From Pantoea anthophila (lineage in GTDB: Bacteria > Pseudomonadota > Gammaproteobacteria > Enterobacterales > Enterobacteriaceae): a DNA stretch of 64,000 nt. Below are positions 45,590 to 55,551 of the stretch, one piece after another. Each line of letters starts with the position of its first letter. Within the stretch, counting starts at the first letter, position 1. Location of the stretch: NCBI RefSeq assembly GCF_006494375.1, contig NZ_VHIZ01000038.1, positions 1-64,000 on the forward strand, in the 5' to 3' direction. The notes beneath the pieces are model-generated. The model worked only from the letters and a program-made list of their open reading frames with translations, did not search any database and was not told the origin of the DNA. Made by a program: the position numbers and the translations under genes.

Positions 45590-47023
45590 TCAGGCCTGAC
45601 TAAAGGCAGCCCATCCGCCAGGCTGTTCCGTGGCTTCGCGTCTGTTCGCCACGGCAACCGCCTGATGCGGGAGGGTAAAGCGGGTGATGACGCTGCCCAG
45701 CGTTTGCGTCTGACCGCTGAGACTGCCCGCGGTGGCTGACACCTGCTGCACCAGCGTCGCATTCTGCTGCGTCACGCGGTCGAGCTCAGCAACGGCGACG
45801 GTGACCTGTGCGATGCCTTTACTCTGTTCATCTGACGCCAGCGCAATCTGCCCGATAAGCTCATTCACGCCGCCAACGCCGCGCAGCACGGCTTCCATCG
45901 TGGTGCCGGCGCTCTCCGCTGCCCGGCGGCCATCGTCAACCCGCGCCACCGTATCTGAAATCAGCTCTTCGATCTCTTTAGACGCCGCCGCACTGCGCTG
46001 CGCCAGCGAGCGCACTTCGCTGGCCACGACGGCAAAGCCGCGACCCTGCTCACCGGCACGCGCTGCCTCTACGGCCGCATTCAGCGCCAGAATATTGGTC
46101 TGAAACGCGATGCCGTTAATGGTGGCGGTAAACTGACGAATTTTTTCTGACCCTTCCGCGATGCTGGTAATGGCCGCAGTCACCGTCTGCACCAGCTTCG
46201 CGCCCTGCTGGGTGGTATCGGTTGTACTGACGGCCAGCTCCCGCGCTTCACGGGCGTTCTGCGCGTTGTGGCGCACGGTGACGGTAATCTCTTCCATGCT
46301 GGCGGCGGTCTGCTCCAGTGCCGCAGCCTGGGTGGAGGTCCGATCGGAGAGGTCTGCGTTGCCTGCGGCAATATCCGCGGCTTCACGATGAAGAATGGCG
46401 GCGTTATCGCGGATAGCGCTGACCATATGCAACAGGCTGTGCTGCATCTCTTTCACCAGAGGAACCAGCTGTCCGACACAGTTACGGCCCAGATCTTCCG
46501 GCTCCTGTGTCAGATCGCCATCCGCAATGATTTTCAGGTGACCGCGAATTTTTGCCACCGGACGCACCAGATGCACGACCAGATAGCGATCGCAGAACAG
46601 CAGTAACGCGAACGCCGCCAGCAGCGCCGCCAGCAGTACACCCTGCAGCTGATGCCGGTCAGCCTTGAGCGGCGCCTGATGCTGCGCCAGCTGCTGCGTG
46701 ATGCTGTTCAGTTGCGCCCGTGCCGCAGAGGCATAGTCTGCAGGTGTGGTGGTGAGTGCCGTACGCAGACGCTCCCAGTCAGCGCCTTCCGGCATGGCAG
46801 CCATCACCGCACTTTTGTCGGCGGCACTTCCGCTCTGCATGGCAATAGCGCTTTGCGTCAGAAAGCTGAGCTGCTGAGTGAGAACGGCGGTGCGGTCGGT
46901 CTGACGATAGATGTCGCGCAGCACATGGCTACTGTAGCCGCCAGCCAGTGCAACCACGCCCAGTGAAATGATCATCATCCACAGCACGACGCGCCGGATG
47001 GTGAAATGCCGGAGTGAGTTCAT
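45590..47023 (-). CDS. Methyl-accepting chemotaxis protein
   Basis: 477 residues: first membrane helix (about 11-30), a short periplasmic domain (about 31-125, below the usual 150), second helix (about 128-147), HAMP (about 148-205), then the signalling domain with hairpin tip [46 protein letters not shown] (shown by position, about 290-335). The C-terminus ends GGWAAFSQA, where WAAF resembles the W-x-x-F CheR-tethering pentapeptide. The small sensor domain gives no ligand clue. No sigma-28 promoter was found upstream. Confidence 0.95.
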   Translation of the reverse strand: MNSLRHFTIRRVVLWMMIISLGVVALAGGYSSHVLRDIYRQTDRTAVLTQQLSFLTQSAIAMQSGSAADKSAVMAAMPEGADWERLRTALTTTPADYASAARAQLNSITQQLAQHQAPLKADRHQLQGVLLAALLAAFALLLFCDRYLVVHLVRPVAKIRGHLKIIADGDLTQEPEDLGRNCVGQLVPLVKEMQHSLLHMVSAIRDNAAILHREAADIAAGNADLSDRTSTQAAALEQTAASMEEITVTVRHNAQNAREARELAVSTTDTTQQGAKLVQTVTAAITSIAEGSEKIRQFTATINGIAFQTNILALNAAVEAARAGEQGRGFAVVASEVRSLAQRSAAASKEIEELISDTVARVDDGRRAAESAGTTMEAVLRGVGGVNELIGQIALASDEQSKGIAQVTVAVAELDRVTQQNATLVQQVSATAGSLSGQTQTLGSVITRFTLPHQAVAVANRREATEQPGGWAAFSQA

Positions 47024-47369
47024 AAGGTTTCCCTGATGTTGTTATTGGTGTGTGTAAAAGTCGGGCAATAATAAGTTCTGTCATCTGCTTTAGTGCGTTA
47101 TTATATAGTGCACTATTTTTGTTCTTTCTATCCTGGCAGGATATTTCAGAAATACAAATTTTTTGACGACAAAATAAAAGAATCGCCGTTCTGAAAATAT
47201 TTTATTGAAGAAAGCCGATCCGGTAACCATTTGCCGCTCTCTGCATTCCGTTACGTAATAAATTTGTCAGGACACTTTATTTTTACGGAAATTGCCTGTA
47301 CTCATTACACACTACTCTGCAATTTTCCTGCTTAATTTCGCTCCGTAACCAGCCGGGGCGGAGGAATTC
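47024..47369. other. Divergent intergenic region, chemoreceptor / GAF-EAL
   Basis: 346 nt, strongly AT-rich, carrying promoters for both flanking genes. I saw no gene, long repeat or convincing sigma-28 site; a GCCGATCC at about 47214 lacks a -35 partner. GGCGGAGG precedes the GAF-EAL start. Confidence 0.5.
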
Positions 47370-49151
47370 ATGTTCATAAGTCTCAGCGGCGGCGATGATG
47401 GTCGCACGCGAACCCTGCGCGCGTTGCGCAATCCCGACGAAAGTCGTGATGAAGTGCTGCGTCAGTTTGTCCGGCTAGCCAGTCAGGCGCTCAGCATTCC
47501 TGGCAGTTTTATCTCCGTGCTGGATGATGAGCTGCAGCATGTCATGGCCGCGCATAATTTTACCCTTACCCGGTCCAGCCGCGAAGATTCGCTCTGCCGG
47601 TATGCGGTCGACAGCGACAGCACCGTGGTGATCCCGGATACCCTGCTGGATGAACGGTTTGCGACGCACCCCTTGATCATCGGCGCACCCTTTATCCGCT
47701 TCTATGCCGGTACGCCGCTGAAAAACAGCACGGGCATGATTCTGGGCACCCTGTGTGTCACCGACACCACGCCCCACCCTTTCAGTCCGGCTCAGGTCAC
47801 CATGCTCACAATGCTGGCCACCCTGGTCATGTCATTCCTGGAAGCCTGGTATTCGGCAGGTTTTGCCGATCCCGTCACCGGATTGCCTAACCGTCAGCGG
47901 CTTATCCGCGACCTCCAGTTTCTGGCCGCCTCAGGTGATCGGACGCCACGGCGACTGGTCCTGATTGACTGCATTGATATGCCGCGCGCCTACGAGCTGG
48001 CGCGTTCGATGGGGATGGGGCCGGTTGAAAGCCTGCTGAAAGATGTCGCCACGCTGCTGCCTCTGCGCCTGCGCCCGGCGCCGGGCGAGATACTCTATAC
48101 CGTGGCCACCGGGCGTTTTGCCCTGTTAACCCGCCAGGAGAGCCGGCTGAGTGCCGGATGGGTGGCGAAGCAGCTGACGGGCATCAGCGCGGATCTGGGC
48201 GACGGGCTGTCTGTCGCGCTGATGACGCATACCGGTGAGGCCAGTTTCATCACTGGTGAGATGCCCGCACAGGAGATCCTGCGCCGCGCCGTCAGCGCCC
48301 TTCATGAAGCGATCGCCCGGGATGTCGCGTCGATGTGTTTCAGTGAAGCCACCGACACACGGCATACTCAGGATTTCACGCTGATGCACGATCTGGCCCT
48401 GGCGATACGGGAAAACAAAGGATTGTGGCTCGCGTATCAGCCGAAAATCTGTCTGCATAGCGGAAAGCCGATTGGGCTGGAAGCGCTGATCCGCTGGCGG
48501 CATCCGCAGCGCGGCGAGCTTTCTCCGGCAGAGTTTCTGCCTTTTGCCGGACAGACTGAACTGCTCAGCGAGCTGACCCGCTGGGTGACAGAGCAGGCCA
48601 TCACCCGCCTTTCCCGGCTGCGTGACAGCTATATTCAGCTGCCCGTCACCATCAACGTCAGCAGCAGCGATTTCTCCCGCAGCGGCTTTGCCGACGAGCT
48701 TGAAGAGCAGATGATCAAGGCAAAGCTGCCGGTTTCACTGCTGGGCATCGAGTGCCTGGAGACAGAGCGGATTCTGGAGAGCCCGTCAGCGATGCAGGGG
48801 CTTGAGATGCTGAAACTGCGCGGATTTGGGATCTCTCTGGATGACTTTGGTACCGGCTACAGCAACATCAGCTACCTGCGACGTATGCCACTGGACGTGA
48901 TCAAGCTGGACCGCTCGCTGATTAGCGAAATCGCCAGTGATACCGGCTCGCGGGTTATTGCCCGCAGTATTATTGCGATGCTGAAAGATCTCGATTATAC
49001 GGTGCTGGCCGAAGGCGTGGAGAATGCGGAAACGGTCAACACGCTGACCGAATTTGGCTGCGATCAGGCGCAGGGATTTTTCTACTCCCGGCCGCTGGCG
49101 GAAGCGGCGCTGGATGAGTGGCTCGGCTGGCGACTCCGCAGCAAATGCTGA
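47370..49151 (+). CDS. GAF-degenerate GGDEF-EAL c-di-GMP phosphodiesterase
   Basis: 593 residues: GAF (about 25-170), degenerate GGDEF (about 172-320; FADPVTGLPNRQRL is kept but the active motif reads VATGRFALL), and an intact EAL domain (about 340-590) with LEALIRW, INVSSSDF, ECLETERIL, LDDFGTGYSN, IKLDRSL, AEGVENAE and QGFFYSRPL. It should hydrolyse c-di-GMP, perhaps with the dead GGDEF as a regulatory GTP-binding module. The GAF domain is similar in pattern to that of the 42588-44831 protein. GGAGG lies just before ATG 47370. Confidence 0.92.
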   Translation: MFISLSGGDDGRTRTLRALRNPDESRDEVLRQFVRLASQALSIPGSFISVLDDELQHVMAAHNFTLTRSSREDSLCRYAVDSDSTVVIPDTLLDERFATHPLIIGAPFIRFYAGTPLKNSTGMILGTLCVTDTTPHPFSPAQVTMLTMLATLVMSFLEAWYSAGFADPVTGLPNRQRLIRDLQFLAASGDRTPRRLVLIDCIDMPRAYELARSMGMGPVESLLKDVATLLPLRLRPAPGEILYTVATGRFALLTRQESRLSAGWVAKQLTGISADLGDGLSVALMTHTGEASFITGEMPAQEILRRAVSALHEAIARDVASMCFSEATDTRHTQDFTLMHDLALAIRENKGLWLAYQPKICLHSGKPIGLEALIRWRHPQRGELSPAEFLPFAGQTELLSELTRWVTEQAITRLSRLRDSYIQLPVTINVSSSDFSRSGFADELEEQMIKAKLPVSLLGIECLETERILESPSAMQGLEMLKLRGFGISLDDFGTGYSNISYLRRMPLDVIKLDRSLISEIASDTGSRVIARSIIAMLKDLDYTVLAEGVENAETVNTLTEFGCDQAQGFFYSRPLAEAALDEWLGWRLRSKC

Positions 49152-49175
49152 GCCGGTTGCGCCAGCCTCAGCCCT

Positions 49176-50756
49176 CTACCGGGCCGGATCAAACACGCTG
49201 AATCCCGCCGATCCGGCAATCACGACGGTATTGCGTCCGGCGCCTTTTGCCTCATAGAGCGCTTCATCTGCACGCCGCAACAGCGCTTCGCGTTCGCTGT
49301 TGTGATCCCGCGACGCGACGCCTGCGGATATCGTCATCGTCCCGACAAACGGAAACAGGGTAGCGCTGACGCTCTCACGGATACGTTCCGCCGTGCGGGC
49401 GGCGTCCGGTAGCGACGTCTCCGGCAGCAGCAGAATAAACTCTTCTCCCCCAAACCGGCTGACAATATCCCCCGTGCGGCTGGCCTGACGCAGTAGCGCC
49501 GCCAGACTCACCAGCACCGCATCGCCCGCATCGTGTCCGTACCAGTCATTGATCTTTTTGAAATGGTCGATATCGATGGCGATCACGCACTGTTCATGGT
49601 CGTTGTCACTCTGCGCCGCCAGCGCCGAGAATCCGCGCCGGTTGCAGAGTCCGGTCAGGGGGTCAGTCATCGCTTCATCGTTCAGTGCCGCCAGATGTCC
49701 GGCGACGGCGTGACGATGCTCCTGCACCGCTTCCCGGAGCCGGTCGGCTTCGTAATACCAGGTTTTGACCGAGGAGAGAGATTCCGCCTGCGCTTCGCTG
49801 CCGCCGTTGCGGACTCTGTCCGCCAGCTTCTCAAGCGGAGAGGCGATGCGTCCCGCCAGAAAAGCAATAATCGCCGCGGTCAGCACGATAATGCCCAGCG
49901 TGAACCAGATAGCGTTTTCCGCCGTGCGCATCAGCAGGTGCCTGACCGTTTCTGAGGTGCCGGTAATAAACACGTTCCAGCCGGTTTTGTGCAGTGTGCC
50001 ATAGCCGATCAGATAGTGACGACCGTCGTTTTCCAGCGTGAAATGCCCGCTCTCCGTATCCTCAAGCCGCTTCTGCAGCGCCTGGCTCAGCTGCATTTTC
50101 GTGCCGACCTGCGCCGGGTCGTGACTGAAGATGATCAGACCGTCATTGCTGACCACGCTCACCGTAGAGCCTTTGGTATAAAAATGCTGGCTCAGGATGT
50201 CGCTCAGCATGCTCTGTTTTTTGAGATAGATCGTGCCGCCTATGTAGCCCAGGTAGCGGCCATCGGCGCTGAACAGCGGCTGGGATAAAAACAGCACATA
50301 GTTACCGGCGGCAGAGGTGAACGGCGCGGAGATAAAGGGCTTTTTGGTGGAAATCGCCTGCAGGCTGGCCGCCGAGTGGAGTTTTACGCCAACCAGTTTC
50401 AGACTTTCCGGTGAAGTTGCGGCAATAACAGCGTCATGATTGACGACCACGACCGAGTTGAAAAAGCCCGACTGCATCCGCAGGCGATCGGTTTCGCTTT
50501 TCAGCTGTGTCAGATTGCCGAGGTCCCTGATCTGCGACGCACTCCACGCCAGTTCGCGCTGCGCTGTCGCCAGATAACGATCGGTGGTATCCGCCAGTTT
50601 GCGGGCATAGGCAATGTTCCCCTCAAGCAGGCTGTCTTCAATATTGGCCTTCTGAAACAGCAGCAGCGCACCCAGCAGCAGACCGGAGGTCAGGATGACG
50701 CCACCAATGGAAAGCAGCGTCAGCAGGGAGCGAAGGCGTATTTTTTCGTGGGGCAT
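49176..50756 (-). CDS. Membrane diguanylate cyclase with Cache-like sensor
   Basis: About 526 residues: membrane helix (about 10-35), large periplasmic dCache-like domain (about 40-275; includes VVVNHDAVIAATSPESLKLVG and GGTIYLKKQSMLSDIL), second helix (about 283-303), HAMP-like linker, GGDEF domain (about 360-520) with RFGGEEFILLLP. An RTGD inhibitory (I) site sits five residues before GGEEF, so product feedback is expected. It makes c-di-GMP in response to an external ligand. ATG 50756 (MPHEKIRLRS) is favoured over 50807; neither has a clear ribosome site. Confidence 0.9.
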   Translation of the reverse strand: MPHEKIRLRSLLTLLSIGGVILTSGLLLGALLLFQKANIEDSLLEGNIAYARKLADTTDRYLATAQRELAWSASQIRDLGNLTQLKSETDRLRMQSGFFNSVVVVNHDAVIAATSPESLKLVGVKLHSAASLQAISTKKPFISAPFTSAAGNYVLFLSQPLFSADGRYLGYIGGTIYLKKQSMLSDILSQHFYTKGSTVSVVSNDGLIIFSHDPAQVGTKMQLSQALQKRLEDTESGHFTLENDGRHYLIGYGTLHKTGWNVFITGTSETVRHLLMRTAENAIWFTLGIIVLTAAIIAFLAGRIASPLEKLADRVRNGGSEAQAESLSSVKTWYYEADRLREAVQEHRHAVAGHLAALNDEAMTDPLTGLCNRRGFSALAAQSDNDHEQCVIAIDIDHFKKINDWYGHDAGDAVLVSLAALLRQASRTGDIVSRFGGEEFILLLPETSLPDAARTAERIRESVSATLFPFVGTMTISAGVASRDHNSEREALLRRADEALYEAKGAGRNTVVIAGSAGFSVFDPAR

Positions 50757-50890
50757 TGCAGTCGGAATCCGGATTAAGTATCCCTTTAGTGTAACTGTTG
50801 ATGGCACGGCTGAAGGGGAGAAAAGAAGAAGATTTACCTCTCCTTCCGGATGATTACCGTTCCGGCGCTACCCGACAGCGCGCACGCCGG

Positions 50891-52771
50891 TCAGTCAGAG
50901 TTTAGTCCATATCGCTTCATCTTTCGCCACAGGGTGGTGGGACTGATGCCCAGCATCACGGCGGCCCGGGCGCGATCGCCACCGGTTCTGTTGATCACCG
51001 ACGCGATCAGTTTCCTCTCCTGCTTCTCCAGTAAATTCACCTCGTCACTGAGCGTGCAGGGTGGCGCCTCACGCTCACCGGCAGCTGAAGAAAGGTGGCA
51101 GAGTGACTGCAATGCATCGGCATCGACTGTGCTGCTCTTATGCAGCACCACCAGCCGCAGGATAGCGGCTTTCAGCTCACGGATATTGCCCGGCCACGCC
51201 GCATTATTGAGCAGGGCAACCGCTTCGTCGCTAAACGTCAGCGTCCGGTTCTGGCTGGCCAGCAGCGCGTCGACAATCAGCATAATGTCGCCCCGGCGCG
51301 CTCTCAGCGCCGGCAGCCGCAGCTCCAGAATATTAATGCGGTAAAAGAGATCCTGGCGGAACTGTCCCGCGGCCACCATCTGACTCAGGTCTTTGTTACT
51401 GGCGGTGATCAGGCGGAAACTGGCGGTGATGAGCCCCTCGCCCCCTACCCGGCTGAACCGTTTTTCCTGCAGAATACGCAGCAATTTGATCTGCACGGCA
51501 GGCGGGGCTTCGCTGATTTCGTCGATAAACACCGTGCCGTTCATCGCCATTTCGAAAATACCGGGTTTGCCGCCCCGCCGGGCACTGGTAAACGCCCCTT
51601 CAGCGTAGCCGAACAGTTCACTTTCCAGCAGGGACTCCGGAATTGCCGCGCAGTTAAGCGCAATAAAAGGCCCCGCGCTGCGTGCACTGGCGTGATGAAT
51701 ACTCTGGGCAAACAGCTCTTTGCCCGTGCCCGTCTCCCCGAGAATATTCACCGGCAGATCGTGAGCCGCATAAAGTCTGGCCTGCTCAATCACAGACACC
51801 ATCTCAGGCGAGCGGCCCACGATGTCCGAAAAGGTGTAAACCGTGGTGAAGCTGCTGCCTGCAGGCTTTCTCGCCGGGACCGGAGCGCATCCCTCGTGCT
51901 GTCCCGCTCTGACGGCGGTGATGAGGGTATAAAAATTTTGCTGACCGGGGATATGTTTCACCGTCAGCCGGAGGGCGTCGCCCTTGATCTCATGTACCTC
52001 GTCGGTGATATCCCGCTCATTGATGATGCAGCTGAACAGCGTTTTAAACGCGTCGTTTTTTAAAATCTTATCCCCGATCCGGCAGGGAAAAAGCGACAAG
52101 CCCCGGGCGTTGATATTGATGACTTCCCCGGACTGATCCAGCCACAGGATCCCCTCCCGCGACTGATTGAGGGCTGACCAGGCCATCGCCAGCTTCGTGC
52201 TCTCCCTGTTGATATATTTCAGCGTGCTCGCCGCGACATCGAGAGCCTGCTCGATAGCGATATTATCGGTGTCCCCCATGATGACCTTCAGATCGTACTT
52301 TCTGGCCATTTCCGCGACGGTCAGGCCGCCAATCACCAGATCATAATCATTATCTGCCAGATTTTTGACGACGTTATCAATGTCATAGTGGTTGTAGACC
52401 TGACAGATTTTGAACTCTTCATGCGTCATGTTCTGGTAATGACGAAGAACATGGCAGAACTGCGGAAACCCGACTGCGGCGATTTTTTGTGACTTCTTGC
52501 GCGCTTCCATCAGGATACGAAATATGCCGTGCAGGTCGTGGGCGATTTCAATGACCGGAACCGCCACGTTATTCCGAAGCAGTGCCGCGGTGCCACCCCG
52601 GCTGATGAGGATGCGGGTTCCTCCCTGAATCAGCTGCTGCGCTTTTTCAACCACGTCAAAATAGCGATATTCGTAAACCGGAATATCGATTTTTTTCTCA
52701 AGCAGGACATTCGAGATGCGTTGTGTGATGGTTTGTGACACCGAGAGGATCGCAATTTCGTTGTTTTTCAT
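50891..52771 (-). CDS. PrpR-like sigma-54-dependent activator
   Basis: 626 residues: N-terminal PrpR-type effector domain (about 1-185; IAILSVSQTITQRISNVL, ILISRGGTAALLR), PAS-like segment (about 195-300), AAA+ domain (about 315-550; Walker A LGETGTGKELFAQ, loop GYAEGAFTSARRGGKPGIFE, Walker B GTVFIDEISEA) and Fis-type helix-turn-helix (about 575-626; RARAAVMLGISPTTLWRKMKRYG). The sigma-54 contact loop reads GAFTSA rather than GAFTGA. It is the last gene of the catabolic operon and probably activates the sigma-54 promoter at 57251-57266 on binding a pathway intermediate. Confidence 0.92.
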   Translation of the reverse strand: MKNNEIAILSVSQTITQRISNVLLEKKIDIPVYEYRYFDVVEKAQQLIQGGTRILISRGGTAALLRNNVAVPVIEIAHDLHGIFRILMEARKKSQKIAAVGFPQFCHVLRHYQNMTHEEFKICQVYNHYDIDNVVKNLADNDYDLVIGGLTVAEMARKYDLKVIMGDTDNIAIEQALDVAASTLKYINRESTKLAMAWSALNQSREGILWLDQSGEVININARGLSLFPCRIGDKILKNDAFKTLFSCIINERDITDEVHEIKGDALRLTVKHIPGQQNFYTLITAVRAGQHEGCAPVPARKPAGSSFTTVYTFSDIVGRSPEMVSVIEQARLYAAHDLPVNILGETGTGKELFAQSIHHASARSAGPFIALNCAAIPESLLESELFGYAEGAFTSARRGGKPGIFEMAMNGTVFIDEISEAPPAVQIKLLRILQEKRFSRVGGEGLITASFRLITASNKDLSQMVAAGQFRQDLFYRINILELRLPALRARRGDIMLIVDALLASQNRTLTFSDEAVALLNNAAWPGNIRELKAAILRLVVLHKSSTVDADALQSLCHLSSAAGEREAPPCTLSDEVNLLEKQERKLIASVINRTGGDRARAAVMLGISPTTLWRKMKRYGLNSD

Positions 52772-52811
52772 AGGCCATTCTGCGCCATCGTTTTACCGGA
52801 AAAGCGGCAAC

Positions 52812-52850
52812 TTTCGTCACGCTGACAGCAACCGATGCCGCGTGACGAAA
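52812..52850. promoter_or_regulatory. Long inverted repeat upstream of the sigma-54 activator gene
   Basis: TTTCGTCACG (52812-52821) and its exact complement CGTGACGAAA (52841-52850) flank a 19-nt spacer, 41-79 nt upstream of the activator start. It may be an autoregulatory operator or a terminator of the preceding genes. Confidence 0.5.
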
Positions 52851-52858
52851 CGAACAAC

Positions 52859-52882
52859 GCCTGCGCAGGGCAATACGCAGGC
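52859..52882 (-). terminator. Hairpin after amidohydrolase gene
   Basis: GCCTGCG (52859-52865) pairs with CGCAGGC (52876-52882), 26-49 nt beyond the amidohydrolase stop on the minus strand. It may reduce read-through into the activator gene. Confidence 0.45.
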
Positions 52883-52907
52883 AGATTTTTATGAGCGGGA
52901 TTCTCAA

Positions 52908-54071
52908 TCAGAAACGCTGGCGACGATAGACAATCTGTCCATTGCTGATGGTCGCACAGTTGTCGAGATAGTGATCGCCCGTTAAGCGTTCACCCCGGGT
53001 GTCTTCAAACACCACTTTCTCCTGCCGCAGTTTCACGATAGCGATATCGGCAAAGGCGCCGGAAGCCAGCGTGCCTGCCTCGCCCTGCATCTTCATCAGG
53101 CGTGCAGGCGTGGTGGTGACGGCGCGAACCACATCGAACAGTGACATTCCCATGTTCAGATACTTGGACATGATAAAGGGCAGACTGAAGACCTTATCGG
53201 TGCGCAGGCTATTTCGCAGGGTCAGATCGGTGCTGATGATGTCCGGATTAAACCCCTGCTCCATCGCCTTCCGCGCCACGGCAAAGTCGAAGTGCGCCAC
53301 ACCATTCGAACAGTCGAAAATGACGCCGCGATCCCTGGCCGCTTTGATGTCCGGAAAGAGCTCGCCGTTGGCCTGCAGGATGGCATGGCCGGTGCCGTGG
53401 AAACAGTGCGCGAAGATATCATCAGCCTGAAAATGCGTAATCAGTTCATCGGCGGGCAGACGCGAATCTGTCACATGCACGCACAGCCCGGTGTTCAGCT
53501 CGCGGGCCAGTTCCACGGTGGCGAAGAAGGGATCGCCACTGAAGTGACGTCCTCTGGCGATATCCTGGCTGTAACGCAGCTTCAGACCGAGAATATTGTC
53601 GCGATGTTCATTTACCGTCCGGGCAATCTTTTCCACGTTGAAGTTGGCCGGGTTGGTATTCTCCAGATACCCGGTCGGCCCGCCGCCCAGCGTGGAGAGG
53701 CCGACATTGACGACGTTCAGATAGCTTTTTATCCGCGTCTGCGCCGTGTTGATGACGCTGTTACGGAACAGCCCGTAGTTCACCCAGCCGCTGCTGCCCG
53801 CATCCACCACCCCGGTCACGCCATTGGGCAGGCCGATCACATCGGGGTTAACGCTGATAGCTGTGCCCCCATGAAAAACGTGGGCATGAAAGTCAATCAG
53901 GCCCGGCAGCACCAGGCAGCCCGCCGCGTCGATAACGGTCTCCGCCTCCGGGTTGTCAACCGACTGCAGATCGACGATACGGTTGCCTGCCACCCCAACG
54001 CTCTGGTCAAGGAAGATGGCGCGTTCCGGGTCCACTACCCGGCCATTTTTAATCAGAATATCCAGTTTCAT
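52908..54071 (-). CDS. Amidohydrolase-superfamily deacylase
   Basis: 387 residues of the dihydroorotase-like amidohydrolase/deacetylase group. It shows N-terminal DILIKNGRVVDP, metal motif GLIDFHAHVF (HxH about 62-66), GLKLRYSQ (Lys likely carboxylated), HVTDSR and HCFHGTG for metal His, STDLT with the catalytic Asp, and the C-terminal GTLASGAFADIAIV. Characterised relatives (Atu3266-like) hydrolyse acylated hydroxy acids such as acetyl-(R)-mandelate. Here it could release a D-2-hydroxy acid for the dehydrogenase encoded in the same operon. The substrate is inferred from context. Confidence 0.88.
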   Translation of the reverse strand: MKLDILIKNGRVVDPERAIFLDQSVGVAGNRIVDLQSVDNPEAETVIDAAGCLVLPGLIDFHAHVFHGGTAISVNPDVIGLPNGVTGVVDAGSSGWVNYGLFRNSVINTAQTRIKSYLNVVNVGLSTLGGGPTGYLENTNPANFNVEKIARTVNEHRDNILGLKLRYSQDIARGRHFSGDPFFATVELARELNTGLCVHVTDSRLPADELITHFQADDIFAHCFHGTGHAILQANGELFPDIKAARDRGVIFDCSNGVAHFDFAVARKAMEQGFNPDIISTDLTLRNSLRTDKVFSLPFIMSKYLNMGMSLFDVVRAVTTTPARLMKMQGEAGTLASGAFADIAIVKLRQEKVVFEDTRGERLTGDHYLDNCATISNGQIVYRRQRF

Positions 54072-54083
54072 TTTGCTTTTCCT

Positions 54084-55481
54084 TTATCCAATACCGATCA
54101 TTTTCCAGTAGGGGATCCCTATCAGAAAAAAGACCAGCACGTTGACCAGCACCATGGCGCTACCCAGTAACCAGAAGGTTTTTTGCGGGACATACCCACT
54201 TGAGAAGGTGAAGACACCCGCGCCGTTGCCGTAATGGGTCAGGAGTGCGCCATACCCGGCAGAGAAGGCCAGTGACAGTGCGATGTACATCGGGTGGGCC
54301 TGCGTGGTCATGCCCAGCGTGAATAACACCGGATAGAAAGAGACCACAAAGGCACTGTTAGAAACGAAGAAGTAACGCACCGCGAGGCTGATAAAAACCA
54401 GTACGCCAAGGGCACTGATTTCGCTGAGTTGCGACAGGTCCAGATAGTTTTTGATCACGTCGACCAGAAAGACATAGAAACCGCCTTTAGAGAGCGCGAC
54501 CGCACAACCGTAAAACGCACCGTACCAGACAAAGGTCTGCCAGGCCGATTTTTCACTGGCTACATCGTTCCAGTTCAGTACGCCGAACAGCAGCAGACAG
54601 GCCAGGAATGCCAGCCCCACCGGAATGAAGGGGATCCCCGTTAAAGAGCCGGTCATCCAGCCGAGAATACCCAGCACAAAGAAGACCATCAGCAGTTTCT
54701 CTTCACGCTTTACCGGGCCCAGCTCGTGCAATCCCTGAACGGCAATGTCATTGACGTTATCGATGCTCTTCAGTTCAGGCGCATAGAGTTTATAGAGGAG
54801 CCAGGGGGCTGCCAGCAGCACCAGACCCGCCGGCAGGATGGCAGCCTTAAACCAGACCATCCAGCTGAGATTCACATTCATGATCTCATTCGCCAGCGAG
54901 ACGGTGATCGAGTTGGTCGCCATCCCGGTCAGGAACAGGCTGGAGGTGCCCATCGAGACAACATACATCAGAATCGTGAGATAAGCGCCAATCCTGCGAC
55001 TGCCCTTATCGGGCGTTGAACCCAGTGCTTCGGCGATGTTGCGGAAAATGGGATAGGTGATGCCGCCGGAACGCGACATGTTTGAGCCTGTGGCCGGTGC
55101 CAGCACCGTGTCGGTTACCATCATCAGGTAACCCAGTGTCAGCGTATTTTTGCCATAGCGCTGAAGCAGCAGGTAAGCGATACGCTTACCTAAGCCGGTG
55201 ATCACGAAGGCTTTGCAGATGATAAAGGCACTGATGATAAACCAGACCATCGGGCTGCCAAATCCGGCAAACAGCGGGCCAGGCGCAATGAACAGTGACG
55301 CGAAGCCCAGAATAATCAGCATAATCACGGCGTCGGTGAACGGACGCAGAACCAGACCGCACAGCATCGCCAGATAGATACCGACTAAGTGCCAGGTCTG
55401 GGCGGAGAGGCTTTCCGGGGGCGGGATCATCCAGAACAGAACGGGGAAAAAAAGGATGGGTAAGAGCTTCAGATAAAGCAT
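54084..55481 (-). CDS. DASS-family (SLC13/CitT-like) anion transporter
   Basis: 465 residues with about 12 membrane helices. DASS features: PATGSNMSRSGGITYPIF (SN-type substrate/cation motif), GMATNSITVSLANEIM, and VSNSAFVVSFYPVLFTLG in the second half, ending GIPYWKMIGIG. The family moves di- and tricarboxylates, by sodium symport or exchange. Placed between the RraA-like and amidohydrolase genes, it should bring in the operon's substrate. Its C-terminus is paralogous to the partial transporter at the right edge. Confidence 0.93.
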   Translation of the reverse strand: MLYLKLLPILFFPVLFWMIPPPESLSAQTWHLVGIYLAMLCGLVLRPFTDAVIMLIILGFASLFIAPGPLFAGFGSPMVWFIISAFIICKAFVITGLGKRIAYLLLQRYGKNTLTLGYLMMVTDTVLAPATGSNMSRSGGITYPIFRNIAEALGSTPDKGSRRIGAYLTILMYVVSMGTSSLFLTGMATNSITVSLANEIMNVNLSWMVWFKAAILPAGLVLLAAPWLLYKLYAPELKSIDNVNDIAVQGLHELGPVKREEKLLMVFFVLGILGWMTGSLTGIPFIPVGLAFLACLLLFGVLNWNDVASEKSAWQTFVWYGAFYGCAVALSKGGFYVFLVDVIKNYLDLSQLSEISALGVLVFISLAVRYFFVSNSAFVVSFYPVLFTLGMTTQAHPMYIALSLAFSAGYGALLTHYGNGAGVFTFSSGYVPQKTFWLLGSAMVLVNVLVFFLIGIPYWKMIGIG

Positions 55482-55551
55482 GATGATATTACCTCAGCTT
55501 AGCAGCCGCGCACCGGGACGCCGGGACGCGGCTTTTCATTATTCGTAAGAA

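Noticed and set aside
47205..47225. GCCGATCC considered as a sigma-28 -10 element for the GAF-EAL gene
   Set aside because: The -10 has mismatches and there is no TAAA element at the required 11-nt spacing.
53292..54170. Plus-strand open frame of 292 codons
   Set aside because: Shadow of the amidohydrolase gene, which has clear catalytic motifs on the other strand.
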